Shown here: positions 1 through 5,784 of the stretch, piece by piece | How positions within the stretch are numbered: position 1 is the stretch's first letter | Layout of the letters: each line of letters starts with the position of its first letter | Origin: an uncultured Lachnospiraceae bacterium | GTDB taxonomy: Bacteria; Bacillota; Clostridia; Lachnospirales; Lachnospiraceae | Direction of reading: 5' to 3' | Length of the DNA: 10,744 nucleotides | Assembly (NCBI GenBank): GCA_900553305.1 | Contig: USDI01000062.1 | Location: 1 to 10,744 of the forward strand | Translations under genes and position numbers: made by a program | Notes under the pieces: model-generated | Databases searched by the model: none | Seen by the model: the letters and a program-made list of their open reading frames with translations, nothing else | What the model was told of the DNA's origin: nothing

Positions 1-8
1 CAGCAAAA

Positions 9-49
9 AAGCCTGCCCCGGGCTCTTTGCAGAGCACCGGGGCAGGCTT
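9..49 (-). terminator. GC-rich terminator-like hairpin at the window edge
   Basis: Positions 9-21 (AAGCCTGCCCCGG) pair perfectly with 37-49 (CCGGGGCAGGCTT). Inside, GCTCT (22-26) pairs with AGAGC (31-35) around a TTGC loop, leaving one bulged A. Read on the minus strand, the stem is followed directly by a run of six T (from the A run at 5-10), as in a Rho-independent terminator. Read on plus there is no T run, only TTAAATGC. A minus-strand terminator is out of place at the 5' end of a plus-strand kinase gene, so this segment may come from other DNA joined here. Confidence 0.6.
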
Positions 50-1628
50 AAATGCTAGAAGGGGTCAGAAGGGACAGTTGACGGATGAGCTGAATCTTGC
101 AGCTGTTTCCGTTACAAAGGATGGAGTAGATTATTTAGAACAGTTACAGTCCGATCATTACCGCCTGACCTGGATTGATACGGACGGAGCGGTTCTTTAT
201 GATACGGAAACGGGAAACGAGGAACTGGAGAATCATAAGGACCGTGCAGAAGTAAAGGCAGCATTTGAAAATGGAATCGGTGAATCCACCCGGTATTCTG
301 CAACACTGATGGAAAAGACCAGATATTATGCCACGCGGATGGAGGATGGAACGGTTCTTCGTATTTCTGCGAAGTATGCAACAACAGGACTTCTGATTCT
401 TGGAATGTTACAGCCGATTATATTTATTATTATAGGGGCCCTGATTCTTTCCGGAGTGCTTGCAAGCCGTCTTTCCAAGAGGATTGTAGAGCCGCTGAAT
501 AATCTGGATCTGGAAAGGCCGCTGGAAAATGAAACCTATGAAGAGATTTCTCCTTTGCTTAACCGGATTAACCGGCAGAGCAGTGAAATTTCCAGGCAGC
601 TCCGTAAGCTGGAAGAAAAGACGGATGAATTTAACCAGATTATAGAGAGCATGAAGGAAGGTCTGGTATTATTAGATAATAAAGGAATTGTGTTAAGCAT
701 TAATCCTGCCGCCAGAAATATTTTTGGCAGTGATACACAGGGAGCAGTCGGACATGACTTCCTGAGACTGGACCGGAGCAGGACATTGAGTGCTGCTATT
801 GAAAAAACCTTTGAAGAGGGGCACAGCGAGATCCGGATCGAACGAATGGGAAGGGAATACCAGCTGGATATCAGCCGGATTGAATCTGCCGGGAAGGTGC
901 TTGGTGCAGTTATGCTGGCATTTGATATCACGGAACAGGAATATGCAGAGCGGAACCGGAGAGAGTTTACCGCGAATGTTTCCCATGAGTTAAAGACGCC
1001 GCTTCAGGGAATTATCGGAAGTGCAGATCTGATTGAAACCGGTATGGTAAAACCGGAAGATATGCCGCGGTTTATCGGTCACATCCGGAAGGAAGCAACG
1101 CGTCTTGTGGCACTCATTGAGGATATTATCCGTCTGTCGCAGTTAGATGAAGGAAATGAGCTTCCCTGTGAAGAGGTTGATCTTATGGACATTGCAGAGG
1201 AAGTGGAACAGAATCTGGAGCCTGCGGCGGGTACCAAAGACATTGTAATTTCCCTGTCCGGCAGAAATGCCATTATGCATGGTGTGCGCAGACTTCTTTA
1301 TGAGATCGTATATAACCTTTGTGATAATGCGATTAAGTATAATCTTTCGGGAGGAAAGGTTGAAATTGTGGTTGACCGGACGGAAGACGAAGCTGTTCTT
1401 TGCGTAAAGGATAACGGAATCGGAATTGCACCGGAACATCAGTCCAGGGTATTTGAACGCTTTTACCGTGTGGATAAGAGCCATTCCAAGTCCTCCGGCG
1501 GTACCGGTCTTGGGCTTTCCATTGTGAAGCATGCCGTACAGTATCATCACGGTAAGATAGAACTTAACAGTGAAGCAGGAAAAGGAACAGAGATTACCAT
1601 TCATTTTCCGGTTGATGCAGACAAATAA
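27..1628 (+). CDS. PhoR-like sensor histidine kinase, N-terminus lost or replaced
   Basis: This is a membrane sensor kinase that autophosphorylates on histidine and passes the phosphate to a response regulator not in this window. Counting from the TTG at 27, an extracytoplasmic sensor remnant (about 17-118) leads to a membrane segment (about 121-146), a HAMP-like linker, a PAS domain (about 200-305), HisKA with the phospho-acceptor in NVSHELKTP (His320), and HATPase_c with N box NLCDNAIKYN (430-439), G1 DNGIGI (462-467) and G2 GTGLGL (492-497). The order matches PhoR/WalK-type kinases. Recognisable kinase sequence begins only near residue 14 (QKGQLTDELN). The first transmembrane helix that the family normally has is absent, and the frame stays open to position 3 through the terminator-like hairpin. 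The TTG at 27 lies inside that hairpin and has no ribosome binding site, so it is a formal start only. The gene is either 5'-truncated or wrongly joined here. No partner regulator is visible. Confidence 0.88.
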   Translation: MQSTGAGLNARRGQKGQLTDELNLAAVSVTKDGVDYLEQLQSDHYRLTWIDTDGAVLYDTETGNEELENHKDRAEVKAAFENGIGESTRYSATLMEKTRYYATRMEDGTVLRISAKYATTGLLILGMLQPIIFIIIGALILSGVLASRLSKRIVEPLNNLDLERPLENETYEEISPLLNRINRQSSEISRQLRKLEEKTDEFNQIIESMKEGLVLLDNKGIVLSINPAARNIFGSDTQGAVGHDFLRLDRSRTLSAAIEKTFEEGHSEIRIERMGREYQLDISRIESAGKVLGAVMLAFDITEQEYAERNRREFTANVSHELKTPLQGIIGSADLIETGMVKPEDMPRFIGHIRKEATRLVALIEDIIRLSQLDEGNELPCEEVDLMDIAEEVEQNLEPAAGTKDIVISLSGRNAIMHGVRRLLYEIVYNLCDNAIKYNLSGGKVEIVVDRTEDEAVLCVKDNGIGIAPEHQSRVFERFYRVDKSHSKSSGGTGLGLSIVKHAVQYHHGKIELNSEAGKGTEITIHFPVDADK

Positions 1629-1640
1629 AAATACATAATT

Positions 1641-1690
1641 AAAAAAGAGTATCTGTAGAAGAATTTCATCTTCTGCAGGTACTCTTTTGC
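1641..1690. terminator. Bidirectional intrinsic terminator
   Basis: Positions 1643-1662 pair with 1669-1688 as a 20-bp stem with two G-U pairs around the loop ATTTCA. An A run (1641-1646) precedes it and TTTT ends it, so it can work in both directions. It sits between the convergent kinase gene (stop at 1628) and phosphatase gene (stop at 1749) and would end both transcripts. Confidence 0.88.
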
Positions 1691-1748
1691 TTTCCGGATA
1701 TTCACATCAGGTAATGGCCGCTATAGTCTGACTACAGAAATGCAGCAA

Positions 1749-2423
1749 TTAAACCTCGCGTGTACGGTGACGTCTTGCTTCCTGACGTGTCTGGTAAATC
1801 GAAATAATATCAAGCTGATAAACTACCACATACATGATTGCACCCATGAGAATACCGGTGATAACATCGAAACAGGAATGCTGCTTGATAAATACGGTGG
1901 AAAGAATAATGGAAATACATAAGATCAGGGAACCGAAGTATATTACCTTATTCTTCCGGAGCTTCTCATTATGAGTGACTGCCAGGTGGGCACCAATGGA
2001 ATTATATACATGGATGCTTGGCCAAAGGTTGGTCGGTGTGTCTGCCTTGTAAATGGCAGCTACCATAGTTGTAAAAATATTATCTCTTGGCATTACTGCG
2101 GGACGAAGGTGATGTCCGTTTGGCCAGAGAGTAGAGATTAACAGGAAAATTGTCATTCCGGTAAAAAGAAAAGTACAGGCTCTGTAATAGTCCTGTTTAT
2201 TCTTAAATAATAAGTACAATACAACAATGGAAACGTAACCGAACCATAAGTAATATGGAATAACAAATACTTCACAAAACGGAATCAGATCATCCCATTT
2301 CATATGGATGATCGTCTGCGGGCTCTGTACAGTACGTTCCAGATACGAAAACCAGCTCAGGTATATGAATGCATACACAATAAGAGGTATGGCATGCTTA
2401 TACCTTTCATAAAATTTTTTCAT
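1749..2423 (-). CDS. PAP2-family membrane phosphatase
   Basis: This is a probable membrane lipid-phosphate phosphatase or phosphotransferase of the PAP2 superfamily (224 aa). Signature motifs can be seen in order: C1-like ending in HHLRP (104-108), C2 as PSIH (135-138, usually PSGH), and C3 as S175...H182-SCF-D186, which carries the usual catalytic histidine and aspartate. There are about five to six hydrophobic helices (around 11-28, 47-72, 84-99, 160-179, 187-204). The C-terminus is basic. The frame is open upstream to 2495, but that would overlap the kinase gene. On the minus strand an AGGAGG lies only 2 nt before an ATG at 2432 and 11 nt before the ATG at 2423. GAGG sits 5 nt before the latter, so 2423 is preferred, with 2432 possible. 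The gene follows the lipid kinase by 38 nt and probably shares its transcript. The substrate (phosphatidate, undecaprenyl pyrophosphate or another) cannot be told. The PSxH form also occurs in inositol-phosphoryl-transferase-like members. Confidence 0.87.
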   Translation of the reverse strand: MKKFYERYKHAIPLIVYAFIYLSWFSYLERTVQSPQTIIHMKWDDLIPFCEVFVIPYYLWFGYVSIVVLYLLFKNKQDYYRACTFLFTGMTIFLLISTLWPNGHHLRPAVMPRDNIFTTMVAAIYKADTPTNLWPSIHVYNSIGAHLAVTHNEKLRKNKVIYFGSLILCISIILSTVFIKQHSCFDVITGILMGAIMYVVVYQLDIISIYQTRQEARRHRTREV

Positions 2424-2461
2424 TTTCCTCATTTCCTCCTCAGGTTTACAAAGAAACATTC

Positions 2462-3436
2462 CTATTTTAATAGATGAATCTTCTTTTGTAAACACTCAAT
2501 TGTGATGGAGCTGCTCTTTCTGGAAACTTCTCCATCGGTGTGAACCCAGAACGGACGGTCAGCTTCAATGTGAACCGTGGCTCCGTCATAGGGATAAATG
2601 TGCGGATAGCGGTAATGCTTCCCCTTCATGGCAGAAGGAAGTGCAAAGAGAATCCGCAGCTTTGCAATCGGTCCGACCGCACAAAGGTTAAAGAGACCAT
2701 CCTGTGCATCAGCATCCGGACAGAACATAAAACCGCCGCCCTCAAAACGGTGAATCATGGTGGCAATAAACAGAAAGCTTTTCAGTTCGAAAGGTTCCTT
2801 ATTATCTAATGTAATAGTACAATTTCCTCTCTTTGTCAATATAAGCTGTTTTAATGCAATGGTCAAGTAGGTAAGTTTTCCCAGACCAAGCCTGTTAAGC
2901 ACATTTTTAAAGTGGGATGACAGCGCCTCTTCACAGATTGCGGCATCATATCCGATTCCACAGCTGACTGCAAAATACCGGGTATCAGAGACTGTCTCTT
3001 CATGAAGTCTTGAATGTTCGTTTGCCGAATCATGGTAAGTAAGGCGGCCAAGATCCATAAGGAAAGGTTTACTGCATGCCAGTATATTGGATAGAAGAGA
3101 AGAAGCCTCTCCTTTGATGCAAAGATCACGGGCAAGATCATTACTTGAACCGGTGGGAATATAGCCAATCTCTACACGGTCAAAGTCCGTAATTCCCTGT
3201 AATACTTCATTAAAGGTTCCGTCTCCTCCCAAAACAATGATCCGCAGAACCGATGACGAATCCGGGGAAAGCTCATTTTCACATAATTCATGTACGATGT
3301 GGGTAACATCGCCAGGACCTTCTGACAGGAGTGCCTTATAATCTGTGTTCTCGCGGATTAAACAGGTTTCCAGTTCCTTCCACATTTCAAGTCCGTGACC
3401 GGATTTGGATGCCGGATTTACGATCATATATACCAT
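2462..3436 (-). CDS. Diacylglycerol/lipid kinase, DagK/YegS family
   Basis: This is a soluble ATP-dependent lipid kinase (324 aa, a normal length for the family) that probably phosphorylates diacylglycerol to phosphatidate at the membrane surface. The N-terminal VNPASKSGHG (6-15) is the typical first strand and loop. GGDGTFNEVLQG (70-81) is the catalytic nucleotide-binding signature, and PTGSSNDLARD (94-104) is the second conserved block. A C-terminal beta-rich lipid-binding half with DGLFNLCAVG-type sequence follows. On the minus strand the start ATG has GGGGAGG 9 nt upstream, which supports it. The product of this gene would be a natural substrate for the phosphatase encoded 38 nt downstream, so the pair fits lipid-phosphate turnover. 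Related family members phosphorylate sphingosine or undecaprenol, so the exact lipid is not certain. Confidence 0.9.
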   Translation of the reverse strand: MVYMIVNPASKSGHGLEMWKELETCLIRENTDYKALLSEGPGDVTHIVHELCENELSPDSSSVLRIIVLGGDGTFNEVLQGITDFDRVEIGYIPTGSSNDLARDLCIKGEASSLLSNILACSKPFLMDLGRLTYHDSANEHSRLHEETVSDTRYFAVSCGIGYDAAICEEALSSHFKNVLNRLGLGKLTYLTIALKQLILTKRGNCTITLDNKEPFELKSFLFIATMIHRFEGGGFMFCPDADAQDGLFNLCAVGPIAKLRILFALPSAMKGKHYRYPHIYPYDGATVHIEADRPFWVHTDGEVSRKSSSITIECLQKKIHLLK

Positions 3437-3463
3437 GAAAAGTGTCCTCCCCTATAAATTCTC

Positions 3464-3469
3464 ATTATA
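3464..3469 (-). promoter_or_regulatory. Putative -10 box for the lipid kinase operon
   Basis: On the minus strand the sequence reads TATAAT here, 28 nt before the kinase start codon. The upstream -35 region is poor: TTTCGA lies about 15 nt away, and TCGACA is too close at 13 nt. The box is perfect, but the promoter call rests on it alone. Confidence 0.4.
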
Positions 3470-3503
3470 TTTTAGCAGTATTTGTCGAAAGAGTAAAGCA
3501 ATG

Positions 3504-3532
3504 TTTCTTTTTCGGGTTTCTTATGATATACT
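3504..3532 (+). promoter_or_regulatory. Putative glyA promoter region
   Basis: TATACT (3527-3532) and the overlapping TATGAT (3522-3527) are both acceptable -10 boxes. The -35 candidate (TTTCTT at 3504-3509, spacing 17) is weak. The site lies 31 nt before the glyA start. The leader is too short to hold a glycine or tetrahydrofolate riboswitch. Confidence 0.35.
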
Positions 3533-3550
3533 TACCTATATTTATAATCA

Positions 3551-3558
3551 GAGGAGGA
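3551..3558 (+). promoter_or_regulatory. glyA ribosome binding site
   Basis: GAGGAGGA lies 5 nt before the ATG at 3564. It fixes the glyA start there, and not at the in-frame ATG 53 codons upstream (3405), which would run through the divergent gene and the promoter. Confidence 0.85.
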
Positions 3559-3563
3559 GAATT

Positions 3564-4802
3564 ATGTATTCATTGGATGAAGTCAGAAAAGAAGATCCGG
3601 AAATTGCACAGGCAATTGTGGATGAACAGCAGCGCCAGAACAGTCATATTGAATTGATTGCTTCTGAGAACTGGGTAAGCAAGGCTGTTATGGCAGCCAT
3701 GGGAAGCCCGTTAACCAATAAGTACGCAGAAGGCTATCCGGGAAAGCGTTATTATGGTGGATGCCAGTGTGTGGATGTGGTTGAAAACCTTGCAATCGAA
3801 CGTGCCAAAGAACTGTTTGGATGCGATTATGCGAATGTACAGCCTCATTCCGGTGCACAGGCTAATCTTGCCGTACAGTTTGCAATCTGTAACCCGGGAG
3901 ATACCATTATGGGAATGAACCTGGATCATGGCGGACATCTGACGCACGGAAGTCCGGTGAATATTTCCGGTAAATATTTCCACATTGTGCCTTACGGGGT
4001 GAATGATGAAGGATTTATTGACTATGATAAATTAAGAGAGATCGCACTGGAATGCAAACCTAAAATGATTATTGCCGGTGCATCCGCCTATGCAAGAACG
4101 ATTGATTTCAAGAAGTTCCGCGAAGTGGCAGATGAGGTTGGTGCGGTATTAATGGTAGATATGGCACATATTGCAGGACTGGTGGCAGCAGGACTTCATC
4201 CGAGCCCGATTCCTTATGCTGATGTGGTAACCACGACTACACATAAAACGCTGCGCGGACCGAGAGGCGGTATGATTCTCTGCAATCAGGAAGCGGCAGA
4301 TAAATACAACTTTAATAAGGCAGTATTCCCCGGTATTCAGGGAGGCCCCCTTATGCATGTGATCGCAGCCAAGGCTGTCTGCTTCAAGGAAGCCCTGACC
4401 GATGAGTTCAAGGAGTATCAGAAGAACATTATCGACAATGCACAGGCACTTTGCAAGGGACTGATGGACAGAGGAATCAGGATCGTATCGGGTGGTACAG
4501 ATAATCACCTTATGCTGATGGATCTTACCCCGTTTGATCTGACCGGTAAGGCTATTGAGAAGATGCTTGATGAAGCACATATTACGGCAAATAAGAATAC
4601 CATTCCGAATGATCCCAAGTCTCCTTTCGTAACAAGTGGTATCCGTCTCGGAACACCGGCTGTTACTTCCAGAGGAATGAACACGGAGGATATGGATCAG
4701 ATTGCAGAAGCCATTGCATTAATTGTGAAGGGCGGCGAGGAGAAGATTCCGGAAGCAAGGGCAATCGTCCAGAAGCTTACCGACAAGTATCCGCTGATCT
4801 AG
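3564..4802 (+). CDS. glyA: Serine hydroxymethyltransferase
   Basis: This cytoplasmic PLP enzyme interconverts serine plus tetrahydrofolate with glycine plus 5,10-methylene-tetrahydrofolate, and is the main source of one-carbon units for purine, thymidylate and methionine synthesis. The 412-aa length is typical of bacterial GlyA. Visible family blocks are IELIASENW near the N-terminus, TNKYAEGYPGKRYYGG (substrate and cofactor loop), QPHSGAQAN, VDMAHIAGLVAAG with PLP-stacking Asp199 and His202, and the PLP lysine Lys228 in TTTTHKTLRGPRGG. The C-terminal GIRLGTPAVTSRG block is intact. The start is set by GAGGAGGA five bases upstream. It is transcribed divergently from the lipid kinase and ends in its own terminator, so it is probably monocistronic. 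The reading frame is complete, and the identification is very secure. Confidence 0.98.
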   Translation: MYSLDEVRKEDPEIAQAIVDEQQRQNSHIELIASENWVSKAVMAAMGSPLTNKYAEGYPGKRYYGGCQCVDVVENLAIERAKELFGCDYANVQPHSGAQANLAVQFAICNPGDTIMGMNLDHGGHLTHGSPVNISGKYFHIVPYGVNDEGFIDYDKLREIALECKPKMIIAGASAYARTIDFKKFREVADEVGAVLMVDMAHIAGLVAAGLHPSPIPYADVVTTTTHKTLRGPRGGMILCNQEAADKYNFNKAVFPGIQGGPLMHVIAAKAVCFKEALTDEFKEYQKNIIDNAQALCKGLMDRGIRIVSGGTDNHLMLMDLTPFDLTGKAIEKMLDEAHITANKNTIPNDPKSPFVTSGIRLGTPAVTSRGMNTEDMDQIAEAIALIVKGGEEKIPEARAIVQKLTDKYPLI

Positions 4803-4884
4803 TCCGTGGAAAAGCCTGTATGGTATAGTAATTAATATAACAAGATACGTTACAAAAGACAGATAAAAATTAGAAGATTTACAG

Positions 4885-4930
4885 AAGATCTGCTGACATG
4901 CCGGGTGGTGTGGAGGCAGATCTTTTCGGG
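4885..4930 (+). terminator. glyA terminator
   Basis: AAGATCTGC (4885-4893) pairs with GCAGATCTT (4916-4924). Inside it CATGCC pairs with GGTGTG through G-U wobbles around GGGT. The stem ends in TCTTTTC, a short U-rich tail. It lies 83 nt after the glyA stop. Confidence 0.75.
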
Positions 4931-5017
4931 TTTTCTGGTCTGTTTTTATTTCAGATTGTTATAGTTACATTGGTGTATAATAAATAACTGCAAATATTTG
5001 GAATTATTTACAAAAAC

Positions 5018-5057
5018 TGACAATAAATCTGATAAAATGACAATAAAGATGATAGAA
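5018..5057 (+). repeat. Tandem 20-nt repeat upstream of a strong promoter
   Basis: TGACAATAAATCTGATAAAA (5018-5037) is followed immediately by TGACAATAAAGATGATAGAA (5038-5057). The two agree at 17 of 20 positions. The period is near two helical turns, and the block ends 32 nt before the -35 box of the promoter at 5090. That placement is what a pair of activator sites would look like. No known box is recognised. Confidence 0.6.
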
Positions 5058-5089
5058 TCGAAAAATAAAAAGAAAATTGCAAAAATGTG

Positions 5090-5117
5090 TTGACAAATTA
5101 AAACGATCTGTTATAAT
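5090..5117 (+). promoter_or_regulatory. Strong sigma-A-type promoter
   Basis: A perfect TTGACA (5090-5095) and a perfect TATAAT (5112-5117) are separated by 16 nt. The predicted transcription start is about 5123-5126. No protein start with a good ribosome binding site follows for about 660 nt until nagZ, so this promoter drives either a very long nagZ leader or a separate RNA. Confidence 0.8.
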
Positions 5118-5198
5118 AAAATCATAAACAAGAGATATCTTTCACATAGATAATCTAAAGCAAAGGAGGTACAGTCCACCGGAAACTGAATAAATTTC

Positions 5199-5224
5199 CT
5201 CATTACATTTAATAAAGTAATGAG
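5199..5224 (+). repeat. Inverted repeat in the early leader
   Basis: CTCATTAC (5199-5206) pairs with GTAATGAG (5217-5224), an 8-bp stem around a 10-nt A/T loop. There is no T tract, so it is not a terminator. It lies 30 nt after the orphan AAAGGAGG. Confidence 0.5.
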
Positions 5225-5465
5225 TACAAGCCATTGCAATACCAGTAAAAGGTACAAAAGAACAACGTACGAAAGACAAGACAGAAGCAATTCGAATCGT
5301 ATCAGCTACAGAAGAGAAAGTAACGAGAAACAGAAGACAAGAGAATAGAAACCGTTACATGTTTGTTCATACGAATGAGTAGTGAAGAAAATACGAAAGA
5401 GAAAGTACAATTGAATAAAGAATAATCCATTGAAGTAGAAATTATAAAGAAAAGAGGTTAGTCCA

Positions 5466-5483
5466 ATGGAGAGCATAGTTTAG
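5466..5483 (+). CDS. Possible 5-codon leader peptide (MESIV)
   Basis: ATG-GAG-AGC-ATA-GTT-TAG is preceded at an 8-nt spacing by GAGG (5454-5457), within AAAAGAGG. Its stop codon touches the first base of the hairpin at 5483-5520. A translated micro-ORF placed directly before two stable hairpins resembles attenuator layouts, but its codons show no enrichment for one amino acid. It may well be chance. Confidence 0.2.
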   Translation: MESIV

Positions 5484-5520
5484 AAGCGGGTGTCAAAGTA
5501 ATTGTGTTGATGCCCGCTTC
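5483..5520 (+). repeat. 14-bp hairpin A in the leader
   Basis: Positions 5483-5496 (GAAGCGGGTGTCAA) pair with 5507-5520 (TTGATGCCCGCTTC). The stem has 14 bp, including two G-U pairs that are compatible only with folding of the plus-strand RNA in this exact form. The loop is 10 nt (AGTAATTGTG). No U tract follows, so it is a structural element and not a classic terminator. Confidence 0.75.
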
Positions 5521-5532
5521 GATTCGTGATAT

Positions 5533-5592
5533 GATAAGCGCATAAGAAAAACAAGCGACGCCATAGGCGGCATTTGTTTTTCTGCGCTTATC
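5533..5592 (+). terminator. 60-nt compound hairpin B, possible attenuator/terminator
   Basis: The outer stem GATAAGCGC (5533-5541) pairs with GCGCTTATC (5584-5592). The middle stem AGAAAAACAA (5545-5554) pairs with TTGTTTTTCT (5574-5583). The GC-rich tip CGCC (5559-5562) pairs with GGCG (5566-5569) around ATA. The tip followed by ATTTGTTTTTCT has the form of an intrinsic terminator, and the matching A-rich arm makes it symmetrical. The outer stem can be replaced by pairing with an identical GCGCTTATC at 5717-5725. Confidence 0.6.
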
Positions 5593-5597
5593 AACGA

Positions 5598-5706
5598 ACA
5601 TGCGGTCAACGGAGTTGGGCAGGAGTGCGAAGCACGGGCATGTGAGTGTGAAGGAAACAACGAATATCCTGCGAAGCAGGATGTGGAGCACGAAGTGCGG
5701 ATTCGT
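5598..5706 (+). repeat. Cluster of three GAA-triloop hairpins
   Basis: GTGC-GAA-GCAC (5625-5635), ATCCTGC-GAA-GCAGGAT (5666-5682) and GCAC-GAA-GTGC (5688-5698) all share the C(GAA)G loop. The first is enclosed by ACATGC (5598-5603) and GCATGT (5638-5643). The other two are enclosed by ACGAAT (5660-5665) and ATTCGT (5701-5706), which predicts a three-way junction. The repeated loop type argues for a selected fold. Confidence 0.65.
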
Positions 5707-5784
5707 GAGTGGTGCGGCGCTTATCAGCGAACATACAAACTACTTTTTACTTGAAATAGATAAATATTATACTTAGGAGGTACC

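Larger units (their letters stand above)
5521..5734 (+). repeat. Two duplicated blocks within the leader
   Basis: GATTCGTGA occurs at 5521-5529 and 5700-5708. GCGCTTATCARCGAACAT occurs at 5584-5601 and 5717-5734 with one difference (A/G). The order is the same in both copies, but hairpin B fills the gap in the first copy and only 8 nt fill it in the second. This suggests duplication of one ancestral unit, with gain or loss of the intervening hairpin. Confidence 0.7.
5124..5784 (+). ncRNA. Long structured leader or independent RNA upstream of nagZ
   Basis: This is the largest stretch without a recognisable gene. The first 340 nt are purine-rich and weakly structured, apart from a hairpin at 5199-5224. 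They hold an AAAGGAGG at 5162-5169 with no start codon at a usable distance. From 5483 to 5734 nearly every base can be placed in a stem: two large hairpins (5483-5520, 5533-5592), then three small hairpins closed by GAA triloops (5625-5682 and 5688-5698), and two duplicated blocks. There is no better nagZ promoter nearby: the TATACT at 5768-5773 would start transcription inside the nagZ ribosome binding site. Candidate roles are a cis-regulatory leader that attenuates nagZ, a small RNA ending near 5583, or a dispersed intergenic repeat. I do not recognise a known Rfam family. Confidence 0.45.

Noticed and set aside
2424..2495. 24-residue N-terminal extension of the PAP2 protein
   Set aside because: It overlaps the kinase gene end, is not hydrophobic like the rest, and bypasses the AGGAGG at about 2435-2440.
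3405..3563. 53-residue N-terminal extension of GlyA
   Set aside because: It overlaps the divergent kinase gene start and both promoters. The GAGGAGGA before 3564 and the normal 412-aa length fix the start there.
3437..3563. Glycine or tetrahydrofolate riboswitch before glyA
   Set aside because: The region is only 127 nt, is shared with a divergent promoter, and shows no matching stems.
5162..5201. Sequestration of the orphan AAAGGAGG by CCTC at 5198-5201
   Set aside because: Only four base pairs can form, so it is not a convincing switch.
5220..5345. About 42-codon ATG frame (MSTSHCNTSKRY...)
   Set aside because: There is no ribosome binding site, the composition is extreme, and it overlaps a more protein-like frame in another phase.
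5458..5691. 77-aa minus-strand frame in the nagZ leader
   Set aside because: It covers the hairpin-rich region, has no ribosome binding site, and its sequence is explained by the inverted repeats.
5746..5773. TTTACT-16-TATACT as a nagZ promoter
   Set aside because: The start of transcription would fall inside the nagZ ribosome binding site (5776-5781).
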